Below the pieces are notes generated by a model. The model was not told the origin of the DNA and did not search any database. It was given only the letters and a program-made list of their open reading frames with translations. Shown piece after piece: positions 33,483-44,737 of a stretch of 64,000 bases of DNA. Position numbers and translations under genes: made by a program. Numbering within the stretch: the stretch's first letter is position 1; each line of letters starts with the position of its first letter. The stretch is from Chryseobacterium gleum (GTDB taxonomy: Bacteria; Bacteroidota; Bacteroidia; Flavobacteriales_D; Crocinitomicaceae). The stretch spans positions 1 to 64,000 of the forward strand of contig CAMDFX010000003.1 of assembly GCA_945897805.1 (NCBI GenBank), given 5' to 3'.

Positions 33483-34124
33483 CTATTTTTTAGTTTTGTT
33501 TTTAACTCTTGCAATATATTTATCAATGTATTTCGTATTTGAAAACGTTACATAGTTATCTTTAATGCGAACATACAATTCTTCAGCACCTTCGTTGTCG
33601 TTCAATTTTTCAGCACACAAAGCAGCTTTGAATAAATACTCTGGTGTCGTTTTTTCGTTTTCGTTTTTCTCGGCAGCTTTCAGATACATATCTTTCGCAT
33701 CGCTGTATTTTTTCATTTCTGAATAACAATCTCCTTGAAGTCCAAGAGTGAAAACAGCAACATAAGTATCACTCACATCAACTCCTTCTAGGTTTTCCAA
33801 CGCTTTTTTGAATTCACGTTTCGTCATGTATTGGCGTGCCAAAACAAATTGAGCGTTTTCACCACCTTGCTTACCGTCGTACTCTTTTACGACTCTAGAA
33901 AGTTCGTCAATCGCTTGTTCAGTTGAATCTTTCGCTGCATAATTCAATCCAGCCCAGTATGCATCATTTGATTTCTCATTTGATGGACCCCAGATGAATG
34001 TTCTGTATGCGAAATAACCTAATATTACCAATACAATAGCACCAACAGCCAAAGTAATTGTACGAAGTGACTTATTTTGTTTAAATTGAGATTTAAAATC
34101 TTTTCCTGATAAATTTTCTAACAT
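33483..34124 (-). CDS. Inner-membrane TPR protein (YfgM-like)
   Basis: The protein has about 213 residues from the ATG at 34124. A single membrane helix (TITLAVGAIVLVILGYFAYRTFI) follows a short cytoplasmic part, and the large remaining domain consists of four to five TPR units (AYWAGLNYAAKDSTEQAIDEL, VFTLGLQGDCYSEMKKYSDAKDMY, LFKAALCAEKLNDNEGAEELY). This layout matches YfgM/Anc-type proteins that assist secreted-protein folding, although the link to BamB is absent here. The gene is coupled to ribH (3-bp gap), an order found repeatedly in Flavobacteriales. Confidence 0.8.
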   Translation of the reverse strand: MLENLSGKDFKSQFKQNKSLRTITLAVGAIVLVILGYFAYRTFIWGPSNEKSNDAYWAGLNYAAKDSTEQAIDELSRVVKEYDGKQGGENAQFVLARQYMTKREFKKALENLEGVDVSDTYVAVFTLGLQGDCYSEMKKYSDAKDMYLKAAEKNENEKTTPEYLFKAALCAEKLNDNEGAEELYVRIKDNYVTFSNTKYIDKYIARVKNKTKK

Positions 34125-34143
34125 TGTCGCGATTTTAGCGTTG

Positions 34144-34151
34144 CAAAAATA
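34144..34151 (-). promoter_or_regulatory. -7 element TATTTTTG of the TPR-ribH unit
   Basis: On the minus strand TATTTTTG followed by CAAC lies 19 bp before the ATG at 34124. The ATG at 34169 would precede it and is rejected. Confidence 0.5.
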
Positions 34152-34339
34152 TATTTTTTTTAGATTCAAAAATATTATTTCTTCTTATATATGAACAAAG
34201 ATACCAACAAATATCATTTTTTCGATATAAATTTTCTTCGTAATTGTTTAATTGCTCCTATTTTAGATTCAATTTGATCTTCATTTTTCAATTGTGAATA
34301 TTATATGTTAGAATTTTAGAATGTTCCTGAGTTTATTTT

Positions 34340-34347
34340 TAGCTTTG
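34340..34347 (+). promoter_or_regulatory. -7 element TAGCTTTG of the aminotransferase unit
   Basis: TAgcTTTG lies 27 bp before the ATG at 34374. The upstream -33 region is only TTTAG. Confidence 0.45.
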
Positions 34348-34373
34348 TCACGTATTTTAAGAAACTCAAAAAT

Positions 34374-35567
34374 ATGATACAATTATCAGATCGTTTGCAA
34401 GCCATGGAAGAATCCGCAACGCTTGCCATGTCGCGTATTTCAAGAGAATTGAAAGCGGCAGGGAAAGACGTGATTTCGCTCAGTTTGGGCGAGCCAGACT
34501 TTTTTACGCCTCAATTTATCAAAGATGCTGCATTAGAAGCGATGAACAATAATTTCACAATGTACACGCCTGTTTCAGGTTACGATGATTTGCGTGAAAG
34601 TATTTCTGAAAAATTCAAAAGAGACAATGGTTTGACTTATTCCAAAGATCAAATTGTGGTTTCAACCGGTGCAAAACAATCCATTGCCAATGTGGTGATG
34701 AGTTGCGTTAATCCGGGTGATGAGGTGGTAATTCCTGCGCCTTACTGGGTTTCTTATGTTGAAATCGTGAAAGTTGTGGAAGGAACGCCCGTGATTGTAC
34801 ACGCTGGTATCGAAACTGATTTCAAAATTACTGCCGCGCAATTGGAAGCTGCAATTACGCCGAAAACAAAAATGATGATTTTTTCTACACCTTGCAATCC
34901 TACTGGTTCAGTTTACAGTTATGAAGAACTGAAATCTTTGGCAGAAGTGTTTGAAAAATACCCAAATATTGTGGTCATCGCTGATGAGATTTATGAACAT
35001 ATTAATTTCGTTGGTAAACATGAAAGTTTGGCGCAATTTCCTAAGATTTATGATCAAGTGGTAACCATTAATGGCGTTTCCAAGGCTTGGGCAATGACCG
35101 GTTGGCGCTTGGGTTACATCGGTGCTTCGAAAGAAATTGCGGATGCTTGCAACAAAATTCAAGGTCAGTTTACTTCCGGGACTTGTTCTATCACTCAAAA
35201 GGCATCCATCGCTGCCATGAAAGCTGATCCTGCAGTTTTGAACGACATGATTTCCGCTTTTAAAAATCGCAGAGATTTAGTGCTTGGTATGTTAAACGAA
35301 ATGCCAGGTGTTAAAACAAATATTCCTGATGGCGCGTTCTACGTTTTCCCAGATATTTCGTCTTTCTTTGGCAAAAGTTATTTGACCCATAAAATTGAAA
35401 ACGCAAACGATTTGTGTATTTATTTGCTGAGCGAAGCCATGGTTGCTTTGGTTACGGGTGACGCTTTCGGTGATGCAAATTGTATCAGAATTTCATACGC
35501 AGCTTCAGAAGAAACATTGACCAAAGCAATGTCTCGTGTGAAAGATGCATTGGCTAAATTAAAATAA
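34374..35567 (+). CDS. Aspartate aminotransferase (class I, PLP-dependent)
   Basis: The 397-residue fold-type I aminotransferase interconverts aspartate and oxaloacetate, or related amino and keto acids. K237 in NGVSKAWAMTGWRLGY binds PLP. D204 and Y207 in VIADEIYEH contact the cofactor, and N/P in STPCNPTGS plus the C-terminal Arg region complete the site. It belongs to the Ib aspartate/prephenate aminotransferase group by the start SLGEPDFFTP. The next gene starts directly after its stop (TAAATG), so the two are translationally coupled. Confidence 0.92.
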   Translation: MIQLSDRLQAMEESATLAMSRISRELKAAGKDVISLSLGEPDFFTPQFIKDAALEAMNNNFTMYTPVSGYDDLRESISEKFKRDNGLTYSKDQIVVSTGAKQSIANVVMSCVNPGDEVVIPAPYWVSYVEIVKVVEGTPVIVHAGIETDFKITAAQLEAAITPKTKMMIFSTPCNPTGSVYSYEELKSLAEVFEKYPNIVVIADEIYEHINFVGKHESLAQFPKIYDQVVTINGVSKAWAMTGWRLGYIGASKEIADACNKIQGQFTSGTCSITQKASIAAMKADPAVLNDMISAFKNRRDLVLGMLNEMPGVKTNIPDGAFYVFPDISSFFGKSYLTHKIENANDLCIYLLSEAMVALVTGDAFGDANCIRISYAASEETLTKAMSRVKDALAKLK

Positions 35568-36554
35568 ATGAATATAAACGCACTTTTTGAACAGTTTGCG
35601 GGTAAAAAAATTGCCGTTGTTGGTGATGTCATGCTCGATGCCTATTTGAGAGGTGGTGTTTTTCGTGTTAGTCCTGAAGCACCAGTTCCAATAGTCAGTT
35701 TAGACAAGCAAGAAGACCGTTTGGGCGGTGCTGCAAATGTGGCGCTAAACTTGGTTTCCTTGGGCGCAAAAGCAATTATTTGCTCCGTAATTGGAGATGA
35801 CAAAGATGGAAATCGTTTGGTGGAATTACTAGCTGAACAAGGAATTTCTAGCGAAGGAATTGTGCAAAGTGAAAATCGTCAAACAACCGTTAAGACACGT
35901 GTAATTGGCAATAATCAGCAATTGTTGCGCATTGATGCTGAGCAAACAGATGATATCAATACTACTGAAGAGAATGAAATTATTGCCAAAATTCAAATTT
36001 TAATTTCCCAAGGAATTGACGCGTTGATTTTTGAAGATTACAATAAAGGTGTGCTGACTCAAAATGTGATTCAAAAAATCATTCAACTGTGTCAAGAAAA
36101 CCAAATTGTCACGACTGTTGACCCCAAAAAAACGAACTTTTTAGCCTATAAAGGTGTTACGCTATTCAAACCCAATTTAAAAGAATTAAAAGAAGGTTTG
36201 GATGTTCATTTTTCTATTGTAAATAAAAATGATTTTGAAAAAGCGGTGCTACAATTAGAGCAAATTCTTCAAAATGAAATCACATTTATTACACTTTCAG
36301 AACATGGTGTTTTTATTAAAAATGAAGCGGATAAATTTTACATTCCTGCACATTTGAGAAACATTGCAGACGTTAGTGGGGCAGGAGATACGGTAATCAG
36401 TGTTGCAACTTTGTGTCTGACTTTGGGCTTGCCAATTTCAGAAATAGCAGAAATAGCCAATTTAGCAGGTGGTTTGGTTTGCGAAAAAAGTGGCGTTGTG
36501 AGTATCGAATTGTTGCAATTGAAAGCTGAATTGACAAAAATTAAAACAATTTAA
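35568..36554 (+). CDS. PfkB-family heptose-7-phosphate kinase-like protein
   Basis: The 328-residue PfkB sugar kinase closely resembles the N-terminal half of HldE/RfaE, which phosphorylates D-glycero-beta-D-manno-heptose 7-phosphate. Motifs are VVGDVMLDAYLRG, RVSPEAPVPIV, RLGGAANVALNLVSLGA, TVDPKK and the catalytic DVSGAGDTVISV. No nucleotidyltransferase domain is attached, as in two-protein HldA/HldC systems. Heptose LPS is not universal in this group, so the true substrate could be another phosphosugar. It is coupled to the aminotransferase and precedes menG. Confidence 0.85.
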   Translation: MNINALFEQFAGKKIAVVGDVMLDAYLRGGVFRVSPEAPVPIVSLDKQEDRLGGAANVALNLVSLGAKAIICSVIGDDKDGNRLVELLAEQGISSEGIVQSENRQTTVKTRVIGNNQQLLRIDAEQTDDINTTEENEIIAKIQILISQGIDALIFEDYNKGVLTQNVIQKIIQLCQENQIVTTVDPKKTNFLAYKGVTLFKPNLKELKEGLDVHFSIVNKNDFEKAVLQLEQILQNEITFITLSEHGVFIKNEADKFYIPAHLRNIADVSGAGDTVISVATLCLTLGLPISEIAEIANLAGGLVCEKSGVVSIELLQLKAELTKIKTI

Positions 36555-36619
36555 AACGAAATCAGTCCAACAAATAAGGGATTTTTAATTAATAAATTTG
36601 ATTTCGAATTACATTCATT

Positions 36620-37351
36620 ATGAAAAAAAAGGAAGTAAAACCTTACGGTGACTCAAATAAATCCAAAAAGGAAGAAGTAGCACAAATGTTCGACAATATC
36701 TCAGCAAAATATGACTTTTTGAATCATTTTTTATCCTTGGGAATTGATAAAATTTGGAGAAAAAAAGCAGTAAATATGCTGAGCGATATCAATCCTTCTA
36801 GAATTTTGGACATCGCTACTGGAACTGGTGATTTTGCTATTCAAAGTTTGTCTTTACAACCTGATGAGGTAATTGGCGTCGACATTTCAGAAGGAATGCT
36901 TGAAAAAGGAAGGGAAAAAATGGTCAAAAGAAAAATTGATCACATCATTTCTATGCGTTCAGGAGATTCTGAAGATTTGCCTTTTGAAGACAATTATTTC
37001 GATGCCTTGACAGTTGGTTTTGGTGTAAGAAATTTCCAAAACTTAGAACTTGGACTTTCTGAAATGCTGCGGGTAGTGAGAACTGGTGGAAAATTGATAA
37101 TCTTAGAATTTTCAAAACCTAAGCGTTTTCCAGTGAAACAATATTACGCTTTTCACTCAAAATACATCATTCCATTTTTTGGGAAAACAATTTCTAAAGA
37201 TAGCAGTGCTTATACTTATTTACCCGAATCTGTTGCTGCTTTTCCTGAAGGACAGGATTTTCAAGATATCTTGGTAAAATTGGGATATAAAAATGTGGGT
37301 GCAAAATTGGTTGCAGGGGGAATTGCAACAATCTATTTTGGAACAAAGTAA
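36620..37351 (+). CDS. ubiE: Demethylmenaquinone methyltransferase
   Basis: The 243-residue SAM-dependent methyltransferase performs the last step of menaquinone synthesis, the respiratory quinone in this phylum (also called menG). Family motifs are [21 protein letters not shown], the SAM loop [37 protein letters not shown] and a C-terminal GGIATIYFG. Lengths and starts match the family. It is followed 34 bp later by a PorT-like gene, an order I know from other Flavobacteriales. Confidence 0.95.
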   Translation: MKKKEVKPYGDSNKSKKEEVAQMFDNISAKYDFLNHFLSLGIDKIWRKKAVNMLSDINPSRILDIATGTGDFAIQSLSLQPDEVIGVDISEGMLEKGREKMVKRKIDHIISMRSGDSEDLPFEDNYFDALTVGFGVRNFQNLELGLSEMLRVVRTGGKLIILEFSKPKRFPVKQYYAFHSKYIIPFFGKTISKDSSAYTYLPESVAAFPEGQDFQDILVKLGYKNVGAKLVAGGIATIYFGTK

Positions 37352-37385
37352 AACAATAATTTAATATTTTCTCCGTTTCAATTAG

Positions 37386-38117
37386 ATGATTTTTCAACTC
37401 AAATATTGGTTCTTATGTTTCTTACTTGTTTCAAGTTTGAACCTTTTTGCGCAACCTAAAAAGGACTTGAATTACAAACGATTTGACGGGAAATGGTTGC
37501 ATTTTGGCTTTACTTTGGGAACGAATACTGCTGATTTAACAACTTATCCTGTGGTGGGAGCATATGAAAAATATGGACTTTTGTCTCTAGACAATAAAAA
37601 ACAACCAGGCGGACAAGTTGGAATTGTTACAACTTTAAAATTATTTCATCCAGTCGTAAGATTGCGTTTTATTCCAATCTTGTCATTTCAAGAAAGAGTA
37701 TTGACTTATAGCTATTTGAATCCTGATCAAACAGGTAAGGTCAAAGAAATTGTCAACGAAGAAAGAATCAATTCGGTGAATTTAGATTTCCCCTTGATGT
37801 TGCAATTTAGAACGATGCGTTACAATAATTTTGTTGCCTATGCTTTGGGTGGTGTGCAATATTCACTCGATTTACAATCTCAAGAAAAAGCAACACAATC
37901 TACAGTTGATCCATTTATAAAACTCAAAAAACACGATTACCAAGGGCAAGTCGGCGGTGGCGTTGAATTTTTCTTGCCTTATTTCAAACTTGGTCTTGAA
38001 GTAAAATACTCCCAAAGTTTTGGAAATGTTTTAATTCAAGATGATTCACCAGTTTCTGCGCCAATCGATAGATTATATAACCGCGTTTGGTGGTTTTCAC
38101 TTATCTTTGAGGGATAA
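37386..38117 (+). CDS. porT: PorT-family outer-membrane protein of type IX secretion
   Basis: The 243-residue protein has a signal peptide (ending NLFAQ). The rest is a beta-barrel with the PorT-like start KWLHFGFTLGTNTADL and later RLRFIPILSFQERVLTY, SVNLDFPLMLQFR and FKLGLEVKYSQSF. PorT is needed for secretion of T9SS cargo and gliding-related proteins. The position after ubiE supports the assignment. Its likely clients include the T9SS-tailed proteins encoded at 14006, 25225 and 57179 in this window. Confidence 0.85.
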   Translation: MIFQLKYWFLCFLLVSSLNLFAQPKKDLNYKRFDGKWLHFGFTLGTNTADLTTYPVVGAYEKYGLLSLDNKKQPGGQVGIVTTLKLFHPVVRLRFIPILSFQERVLTYSYLNPDQTGKVKEIVNEERINSVNLDFPLMLQFRTMRYNNFVAYALGGVQYSLDLQSQEKATQSTVDPFIKLKKHDYQGQVGGGVEFFLPYFKLGLEVKYSQSFGNVLIQDDSPVSAPIDRLYNRVWWFSLIFEG

Positions 38118-38150
38118 AATTTCCTTTAATTCCTTTTTTAAAGAACACAA

Positions 38151-39689
38151 ATGAGTGTTATTGTTCAATTTCAAATTCCTTTAGAAGACGCCAAAGACGA
38201 TTTGTTTTTGCAAGAAAAAATTGCGCAAGAACTCAATCTGAATGCTACAGATTTTACTTTCAAATGGAGAAAACGTTCCATCGATGCTCGAAAACGTCAG
38301 ATCAAAATCAATGCATCATTTGAAGTTTTTCTAAACGGGGAAGTTGAAACGAAAAGAAATTATTTTGAACCACAAAAGGTAAATTCGAAAAACGCCGTGG
38401 CAATCATCGGTGCCGGTCCTGCGGGATTATTTGCTGCCTTGCGTGCCATCGAAAAAGGACTCAAACCTGTGATTTTCGAGCGTGGAAAAGATGTGCGCGC
38501 TCGGAGAAGAGATTTGGCTAAATTGAATAAGGAATCCATCGTAAATCCTGAATCAAATTATTGCTTTGGTGAAGGCGGCGCAGGAACTTATTCCGACGGA
38601 AAATTATACACACGTTCTAAAAAACGCGGCGATGTGCTCAAAGCGATGGAATGGTTTGTCCATTTTGGCGCAGATCAAGACATTTTGGTCGAAGCGCATC
38701 CGCATATTGGAACCAATAAATTGCCGCAAATCATCGTCAACATGCGGGAAGCAATTATCGCTGCGGGCGGAGAAGTGCATTTTGATTCCAAATTGACGGA
38801 TTTGTTTATTGAAAACGGTCAATTGCTTGGACTTGAAATCAATAAAAATCAAAGATTCGATTTCAAACATGCGATTTTAGCAACTGGACATTCCGCGCGA
38901 GATATTTTTGAATTGTTGCACAACAAAGGCCTGGAATTGAAAGCGAAGGCTTTTGCACTTGGCGTTAGAATTGAGCACGCGCAGGATTTAATAGACAAAA
39001 TTCAATACCACGGACGCGTAAATGATTCGTTTTTGCCACCAGCTGCGTACAGTTTGGTAGCGCAAGTTGAAGGAAAAGGCGTTTATTCATTTTGCATGTG
39101 TCCGGGCGGAATTATTGCACCGTGCGCTACAGCGGATGGAGAAGTGGTCACAAATGGTTGGTCGCCTTCGAAAAGAAACAATCCGTATTCCAATTCTGGC
39201 ATCGTTGTCAGCGTGGAACCTGAAGAATTACCCAATTGGAAAAACAATCCATTGGTTTGCTTGGATTTTCAGAAATCAGTGGAAAAAGCGTGTTGGGAGG
39301 CTGCAGGAAAAACGCAAAAAGTTCCCGCGCAATGCATGAAAGATTTTGTGGACAACAAAAAATCAACTTCATTCCCCAGATCTTCCTATCAGCCGGGAAT
39401 TGTGAGTGTCAATTTAAATGATGTTTTACCGCCATTTATTGCCAAAAGATTGCGCAAAGCTTTTGTCGATTTCGGACAAAAAATGCAAGGCTATTTAACT
39501 AACGATGCGGTTTTACACGCCCCAGAATCGAGGACAAGTTCACCCATTCAAATTCCCCGTGACGAAATCACTTTGCAGCATCCGCAAGTAAAAGGATTGT
39601 TTCCCTGCGCAGAAGGTGCTGGATATGCTGGCGGAATTATTTCAGCAGCGATTGACGGAATGAAATGTATAGATGCAATTGAATTTTAA
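38151..39689 (+). CDS. FAD-dependent oxidoreductase (COG2509-like)
   Basis: The 512-residue flavoprotein has a small N-terminal domain (about residues 1-80, IVQFQIPLEDAKDD). It is followed by a Rossmann FAD site (AVAIIGAGPAGLFAALRA), a conserved NYCFGEGGAGTYSDGKLYTR block and a C-terminal GCAEGAGYAGGI-like segment that reads PCAEGAGYAGGI. It belongs to an uncharacterised dehydrogenase family that is widespread in bacteria. Substrate unknown. Its stop overlaps the trmL start by one base, so they form an operon. Confidence 0.88.
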   Translation: MSVIVQFQIPLEDAKDDLFLQEKIAQELNLNATDFTFKWRKRSIDARKRQIKINASFEVFLNGEVETKRNYFEPQKVNSKNAVAIIGAGPAGLFAALRAIEKGLKPVIFERGKDVRARRRDLAKLNKESIVNPESNYCFGEGGAGTYSDGKLYTRSKKRGDVLKAMEWFVHFGADQDILVEAHPHIGTNKLPQIIVNMREAIIAAGGEVHFDSKLTDLFIENGQLLGLEINKNQRFDFKHAILATGHSARDIFELLHNKGLELKAKAFALGVRIEHAQDLIDKIQYHGRVNDSFLPPAAYSLVAQVEGKGVYSFCMCPGGIIAPCATADGEVVTNGWSPSKRNNPYSNSGIVVSVEPEELPNWKNNPLVCLDFQKSVEKACWEAAGKTQKVPAQCMKDFVDNKKSTSFPRSSYQPGIVSVNLNDVLPPFIAKRLRKAFVDFGQKMQGYLTNDAVLHAPESRTSSPIQIPRDEITLQHPQVKGLFPCAEGAGYAGGIISAAIDGMKCIDAIEF

Positions 39690-40180
39690 TGGAAAATGTA
39701 ACGGATAAATACGACGAATTGAATTTCAATATCGTTTTGGTTGAACCACAAATCCCAAATAATACTGGAAACATTGGCCGTTTGTGTGTCGCCACGAAAA
39801 GCAGATTGCATTTGATTGCACCTTTGGGTTTTGAAATCACAGATTCCCGAGTGAAGCGCGCAGGCTTGGATTATTGGAAAGAATTAGAAATCTGTTACCA
39901 CAATCATTTTGAAGCATGGTATGATTCCGTTGAAGACAAAAGCCGCGTGTTCTTTTTCACGGCTCGAACAGATGCTTCTTTTTATAAAATCGATTTGCAA
40001 AAGGGCGATTATTTGGTTTTCGGACGTGAATCAACTGGTTTGAGTGATGAATTATTTCACCGTTTTCAATCGCAATTAGTAACGATTCCTTTTCCAGGAA
40101 AAGTACGCAGTTTTAATTTGGCAAATGCTGTGGCGATTGTTGCCATGGAGGGAATTAGACAGTTGTCTTTGAAAGAATAA
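39689..40180 (+). CDS. trmL: tRNA (cytidine/uridine-2'-O-)-methyltransferase TrmL
   Basis: The 163-residue SPOUT methyltransferase modifies the wobble base 34 of tRNA-Leu isoacceptors. The knotted C-terminal motifs are visible: VLVEPQIPNNTGNIGRLC at the start, FGRESTGLSDEL in the middle and IPFPGKVRSFNLANAVAIVAMEG at the end. The length is exactly the family norm. The ATG overlaps the preceding stop by one base (TAATG). A strong hairpin terminator follows. Confidence 0.93.
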   Translation: MENVTDKYDELNFNIVLVEPQIPNNTGNIGRLCVATKSRLHLIAPLGFEITDSRVKRAGLDYWKELEICYHNHFEAWYDSVEDKSRVFFFTARTDASFYKIDLQKGDYLVFGRESTGLSDELFHRFQSQLVTIPFPGKVRSFNLANAVAIVAMEGIRQLSLKE

Positions 40181-40194
40181 ATGGTATTTTGGAT

Positions 40195-40230
40195 TTTTAA
40201 TCGTAATGAAATCTGCATTAGCGATTAAAA
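40195..40230. terminator. Bidirectional hairpin between trmL and the convergent gene
   Basis: TTTTAATCG plus TAATG (40195-40208) pair with CATTA and CGATTAAAA (40216-40230), with one bulged G. T-runs flank both sides, suiting termination in both directions. Confidence 0.8.
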
Positions 40231-40291
40231 TTTCATTCTTCAATCAAATTTTGGCTGTTAGGGTTACTAAATTTTCTAATTTCATTAAGAC

Positions 40292-40936
40292 TTATTGTCT
40301 TCCCAATTTCCCTGCTTTCCAAGCTTGCACAAAAGATGCCCAAGAATAAGGATTGAACAAATTGTTCACGGGACTTTGTCCCATGGTGTACAATTTCGTG
40401 TTTTGTTGGTTGACTTGCCAGCTGTATGAAAGGGAAGCGTCAGTTGATAAGCGACTTGCAGCAAATGCCAAACTTTCACCCGAAATTTGTTTCTGTGCTC
40501 TTCTCAATGCATCGTCATAAGGCTTCATTTCTAGGAACGCGCGCGCAAAATCTTCTCTCGAAGGCCAAGGATAAACGGTGTACTCTGGCAATTCTTCTGC
40601 ATTTTCATACATCATGTGAATCATCGAGTAGCGATTGTCTGTTAGCGAATCAGGAACGATATAGGAAGAGGTGTTGTAGCCATTATAACTAAACATCAAA
40701 GTATCGCCCGGCAAAACAACCAAGGAGAAAAAACCATAATAATCAGCAATTGTTCCCCTGCGACTTTGTCTGTTAAATACCGTTGCAAAAGGCATTTGTG
40801 TCAGACTATCGCTCGAAACAACGACTCCTGAAAGTTGAATCAACATGGAATCTGGCGCCACATATGGCTGGTTTTCTTGCGCTTGTACTCCAAAAAAACA
40901 AAGTAAACAAAAAGTGAATAAGGACAAAATCTTCAT
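40292..40936 (-). CDS. Secreted carboxypeptidase-regulatory-like domain protein
   Basis: The protein has about 214 residues from the ATG at 40936, which gives a clean signal peptide (MKILSLFTFCLLCFFGVQAQ); the upstream ATG at 40963 is less likely. The mature N-terminal part (LSGVVVSSDSLTQMPFATVF, YGFFSLVVLPGDTLMFSYNGY) is the CarboxypepD-regulatory beta sandwich usually found on SusC-like receptors, but no receptor follows. The C-terminal half ends in VQAWKAGKLGRQ. It probably sits in the periplasm. Function unknown. Confidence 0.75.
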   Translation of the reverse strand: MKILSLFTFCLLCFFGVQAQENQPYVAPDSMLIQLSGVVVSSDSLTQMPFATVFNRQSRRGTIADYYGFFSLVVLPGDTLMFSYNGYNTSSYIVPDSLTDNRYSMIHMMYENAEELPEYTVYPWPSREDFARAFLEMKPYDDALRRAQKQISGESLAFAASRLSTDASLSYSWQVNQQNTKLYTMGQSPVNNLFNPYSWASFVQAWKAGKLGRQ

Positions 40937-40986
40937 GCGATAACTTTTTGAAATGAAATGCAAATTATCATTTCGATTGATACTTT

Positions 40987-40994
40987 CAAAAGTA
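40987..40994 (-). promoter_or_regulatory. -7 element TACTTTTG
   Basis: On the minus strand TACTTTTG lies about 50 bp before the ATG at 40936. No clear -33 box. Confidence 0.45.
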
Positions 40995-41161
40995 ACAATT
41001 TATCTGGGAAAGTCTAAATTTTTAATCATTTAGAAAATAGTTTTTTGGATTATTTTAACAGATTTAGTAAATTTCAACTTTCATGAAAATAGATTTTTGG
41101 AAATGAAGTTGAATTGTTGAAATATAATTTCCAAAACCTATTTTTTCTCGCTAATAATAGC

Positions 41162-41169
41162 TAAATTTG
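41162..41169 (+). promoter_or_regulatory. -7 element TAAATTTG of guaB
   Basis: TAaaTTTG followed by CAAG lies 31 bp before the guaB ATG. Confidence 0.5.
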
Positions 41170-41184
41170 CAAGAATTTATTTAA

Positions 41185-42672
<1,488 letters not shown>

Positions 42673-42705
42673 CAAAAAAATACCAATGTATTCCGCGAAT
42701 TAATG

Positions 42706-42713
42706 TATTTTTG
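42706..42713 (+). promoter_or_regulatory. -7 element TATTTTTG before the first PPIase
   Basis: TAttTTTG overlaps an in-frame TTG at 42711 and lies 30 bp before the ATG at 42744, which supports the later start. Confidence 0.45.
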
Positions 42714-42743
42714 GATGCAATTTTTAATAAACATATTGAAAGA

Positions 42744-44702
42744 ATGAAGAAGAATTTGTTAGTCATCATCGGTCTTATTGGATCTTTGAACTTATCTGCT
42801 CAAAATGAACCTGCTGTCATGGAAATTGATGGTAAACCTGTTACCAAATCAGAATTCCTTCAGATTTATTTGAAAAACAACAACGACCCAAAATTTGACA
42901 AAGTGTCTATGGACGAATACATGGAGCTTTTCAAAAAATTCAAATTAAAAGTCGCTGAAGCTGAATCGCTTGGGTATGACACCATTCCCAAATTAAAGAA
43001 AGAATTAGAAGGTTATAGAAAAACATTGGCCACACCTTATTTGGTTGACAATGAAACGAATAATAAATTAGTAGAAGAAGCTTATCGCCGTTCTAAAACG
43101 GAAATCAAGGCTTCACATATCTTGGTGAAAGTGGATGAAAGCGCTTCTCCAGCGGATTCTTTGCGTGCATACAACAAAATCATGGCGTTGAGAAAACGCA
43201 TTGAAAATGGAGAAGATTTCGCAACAATCGCCAAATCAAAAGGTGGTTCTGATGATCCTTCAGCGCAACAAAATGGCGGAGATTTAGGCTATTTTACAGC
43301 TTTTCAAATGGTTTTCCCTTTCGAAGAAGCTGCTTACAATACGCCTGTTGGGAAAATCTCAAATCCTATCAGAACGCGTTTTGGATATCACCTAATCAAA
43401 GTGGTTGACACGCGTCCTGCAAGAGGAACAATCAAAGCTGCGCACATCATGGTGGCTGTTTCCAAGACCGATTCTTCTGACGTTATTGACGCAGCGCGAA
43501 AAAAAATCGATGAAATATACACAAAAGCAATTGCGGGTGAAAATTTTGATGATTTAGCAAGTAATTTTTCTGACGATCCAGGTTCTAACGGAAAAGGTGG
43601 CGTTTTGCCAACTTTTGGTTCAGGTTCTACTACACGCATGGTTCCAGAATTTGAAGATGCTGCCTTCAACTTGAAAAATATTGGAGATATCAGTAAACCA
43701 ATTCAAACAAATTATGGTTTCCATATCATCAAGAAATTAGAATGGAATGACTTGGGTTCTTATGAATCCATGAAGAAAGAATTGCAAAACAAAGTCAATA
43801 AAGACGAGCGTTCTAAGCAAACACAAAATTCTTTTGTTGTAAAATTGAAAAAAGAATACAACTACAAAAATGTGAGCAAAAAGAACTTGAATTGGTTCGT
43901 TGACAACATTGATTCTACTTATGCGATGGGAAAATGGTCAGCTTCAAAATTGCCTTCAGACAAACCTTTGTTTTTGATTGATGGAAAAACGTTTACGCAA
44001 AAACAATTTGGGACTTACTTGGAGAGAAATGCGAGAGGCGCAAAGAAAATGCCTAGCAAAGACTTAGTTGCTTTACAATATAAAAATTGGGAAAAATCGA
44101 TGATTATCGAATTGGAAGAAGGTAAATTGGAGGCAAAATATCCTGAATTCAAAGCGTTGATGAAAGAATACCACGACGGAATTTTATTGTATGAAGTCAT
44201 GACAGATGAAGTTTGGAACAAAGCAACGCGCGATACTGTTGGTTTGAAAGCGTTTTATGCCACAAACAAAGAAAATTACCGTTGGGACAACAGAATGGAT
44301 GCCATGGTATACGAATGCCTGAACAAAGACATCGCTGACCAAGTTTTCAAAATGATTCAAAACGATACTATCAATTCTAAACATGTGTTGGATAAAATCA
44401 ACAAAACGTCTGAATTGAATTTGCGTGTGAGAACAAACAAATTTGAAATTTCACAAACTCCTTATTTGAAAGGAAAAGATTTGAAGAAAGGCGTTAATAA
44501 ACCTTATGAATTTGAAGGAAAAGTGTATGTGATCAAAGTAAACGAATTAATTCCTGCAGGAGTCAAAGAATTGAACGAGGCAAAAGGTGCAATTACTTCT
44601 GATTTCCAAAATAAATTAGAAAAAGATTGGCTGGAATCGTTGGCGAAAAAACATCCTATTAAAATCAACGAAGCGGTTTTATACAACTTAGGAACGAAAT
44701 AA
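42744..44702 (+). CDS. Periplasmic parvulin-type peptidyl-prolyl isomerase, two PpiC domains
   Basis: The protein has about 652 residues from the ATG at 42744. A signal peptide (ending LNLSAQ) is followed by a SurA-N-like helical part (MDEYMELFKKFKLKVAEAESLGYD) and two parvulin domains. The first contains KASHILVKVDE to RFGYHLIKV, the second KAAHIMVAV to NYGFHIIKK. A long C-terminal chaperone-like region follows. It should help fold outer-membrane proteins. It is followed after a terminator by a second PPIase; the pair may divide the SurA/PpiD tasks. Strongly charged composition is typical. Confidence 0.9.
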   Translation: MKKNLLVIIGLIGSLNLSAQNEPAVMEIDGKPVTKSEFLQIYLKNNNDPKFDKVSMDEYMELFKKFKLKVAEAESLGYDTIPKLKKELEGYRKTLATPYLVDNETNNKLVEEAYRRSKTEIKASHILVKVDESASPADSLRAYNKIMALRKRIENGEDFATIAKSKGGSDDPSAQQNGGDLGYFTAFQMVFPFEEAAYNTPVGKISNPIRTRFGYHLIKVVDTRPARGTIKAAHIMVAVSKTDSSDVIDAARKKIDEIYTKAIAGENFDDLASNFSDDPGSNGKGGVLPTFGSGSTTRMVPEFEDAAFNLKNIGDISKPIQTNYGFHIIKKLEWNDLGSYESMKKELQNKVNKDERSKQTQNSFVVKLKKEYNYKNVSKKNLNWFVDNIDSTYAMGKWSASKLPSDKPLFLIDGKTFTQKQFGTYLERNARGAKKMPSKDLVALQYKNWEKSMIIELEEGKLEAKYPEFKALMKEYHDGILLYEVMTDEVWNKATRDTVGLKAFYATNKENYRWDNRMDAMVYECLNKDIADQVFKMIQNDTINSKHVLDKINKTSELNLRVRTNKFEISQTPYLKGKDLKKGVNKPYEFEGKVYVIKVNELIPAGVKELNEAKGAITSDFQNKLEKDWLESLAKKHPIKINEAVLYNLGTK

Positions 44703-44705
44703 CTT

Positions 44706-44737
44706 AAATCCGCTTTCATTGAAAGCGGATTTTCTTT
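44706..44737 (+). terminator. Terminator after the first PPIase
   Basis: A 12-bp perfect stem AAATCCGCTTTC / GAAAGCGGATTT (44706-44717 with 44721-44732) and a T-rich tail. Confidence 0.88.
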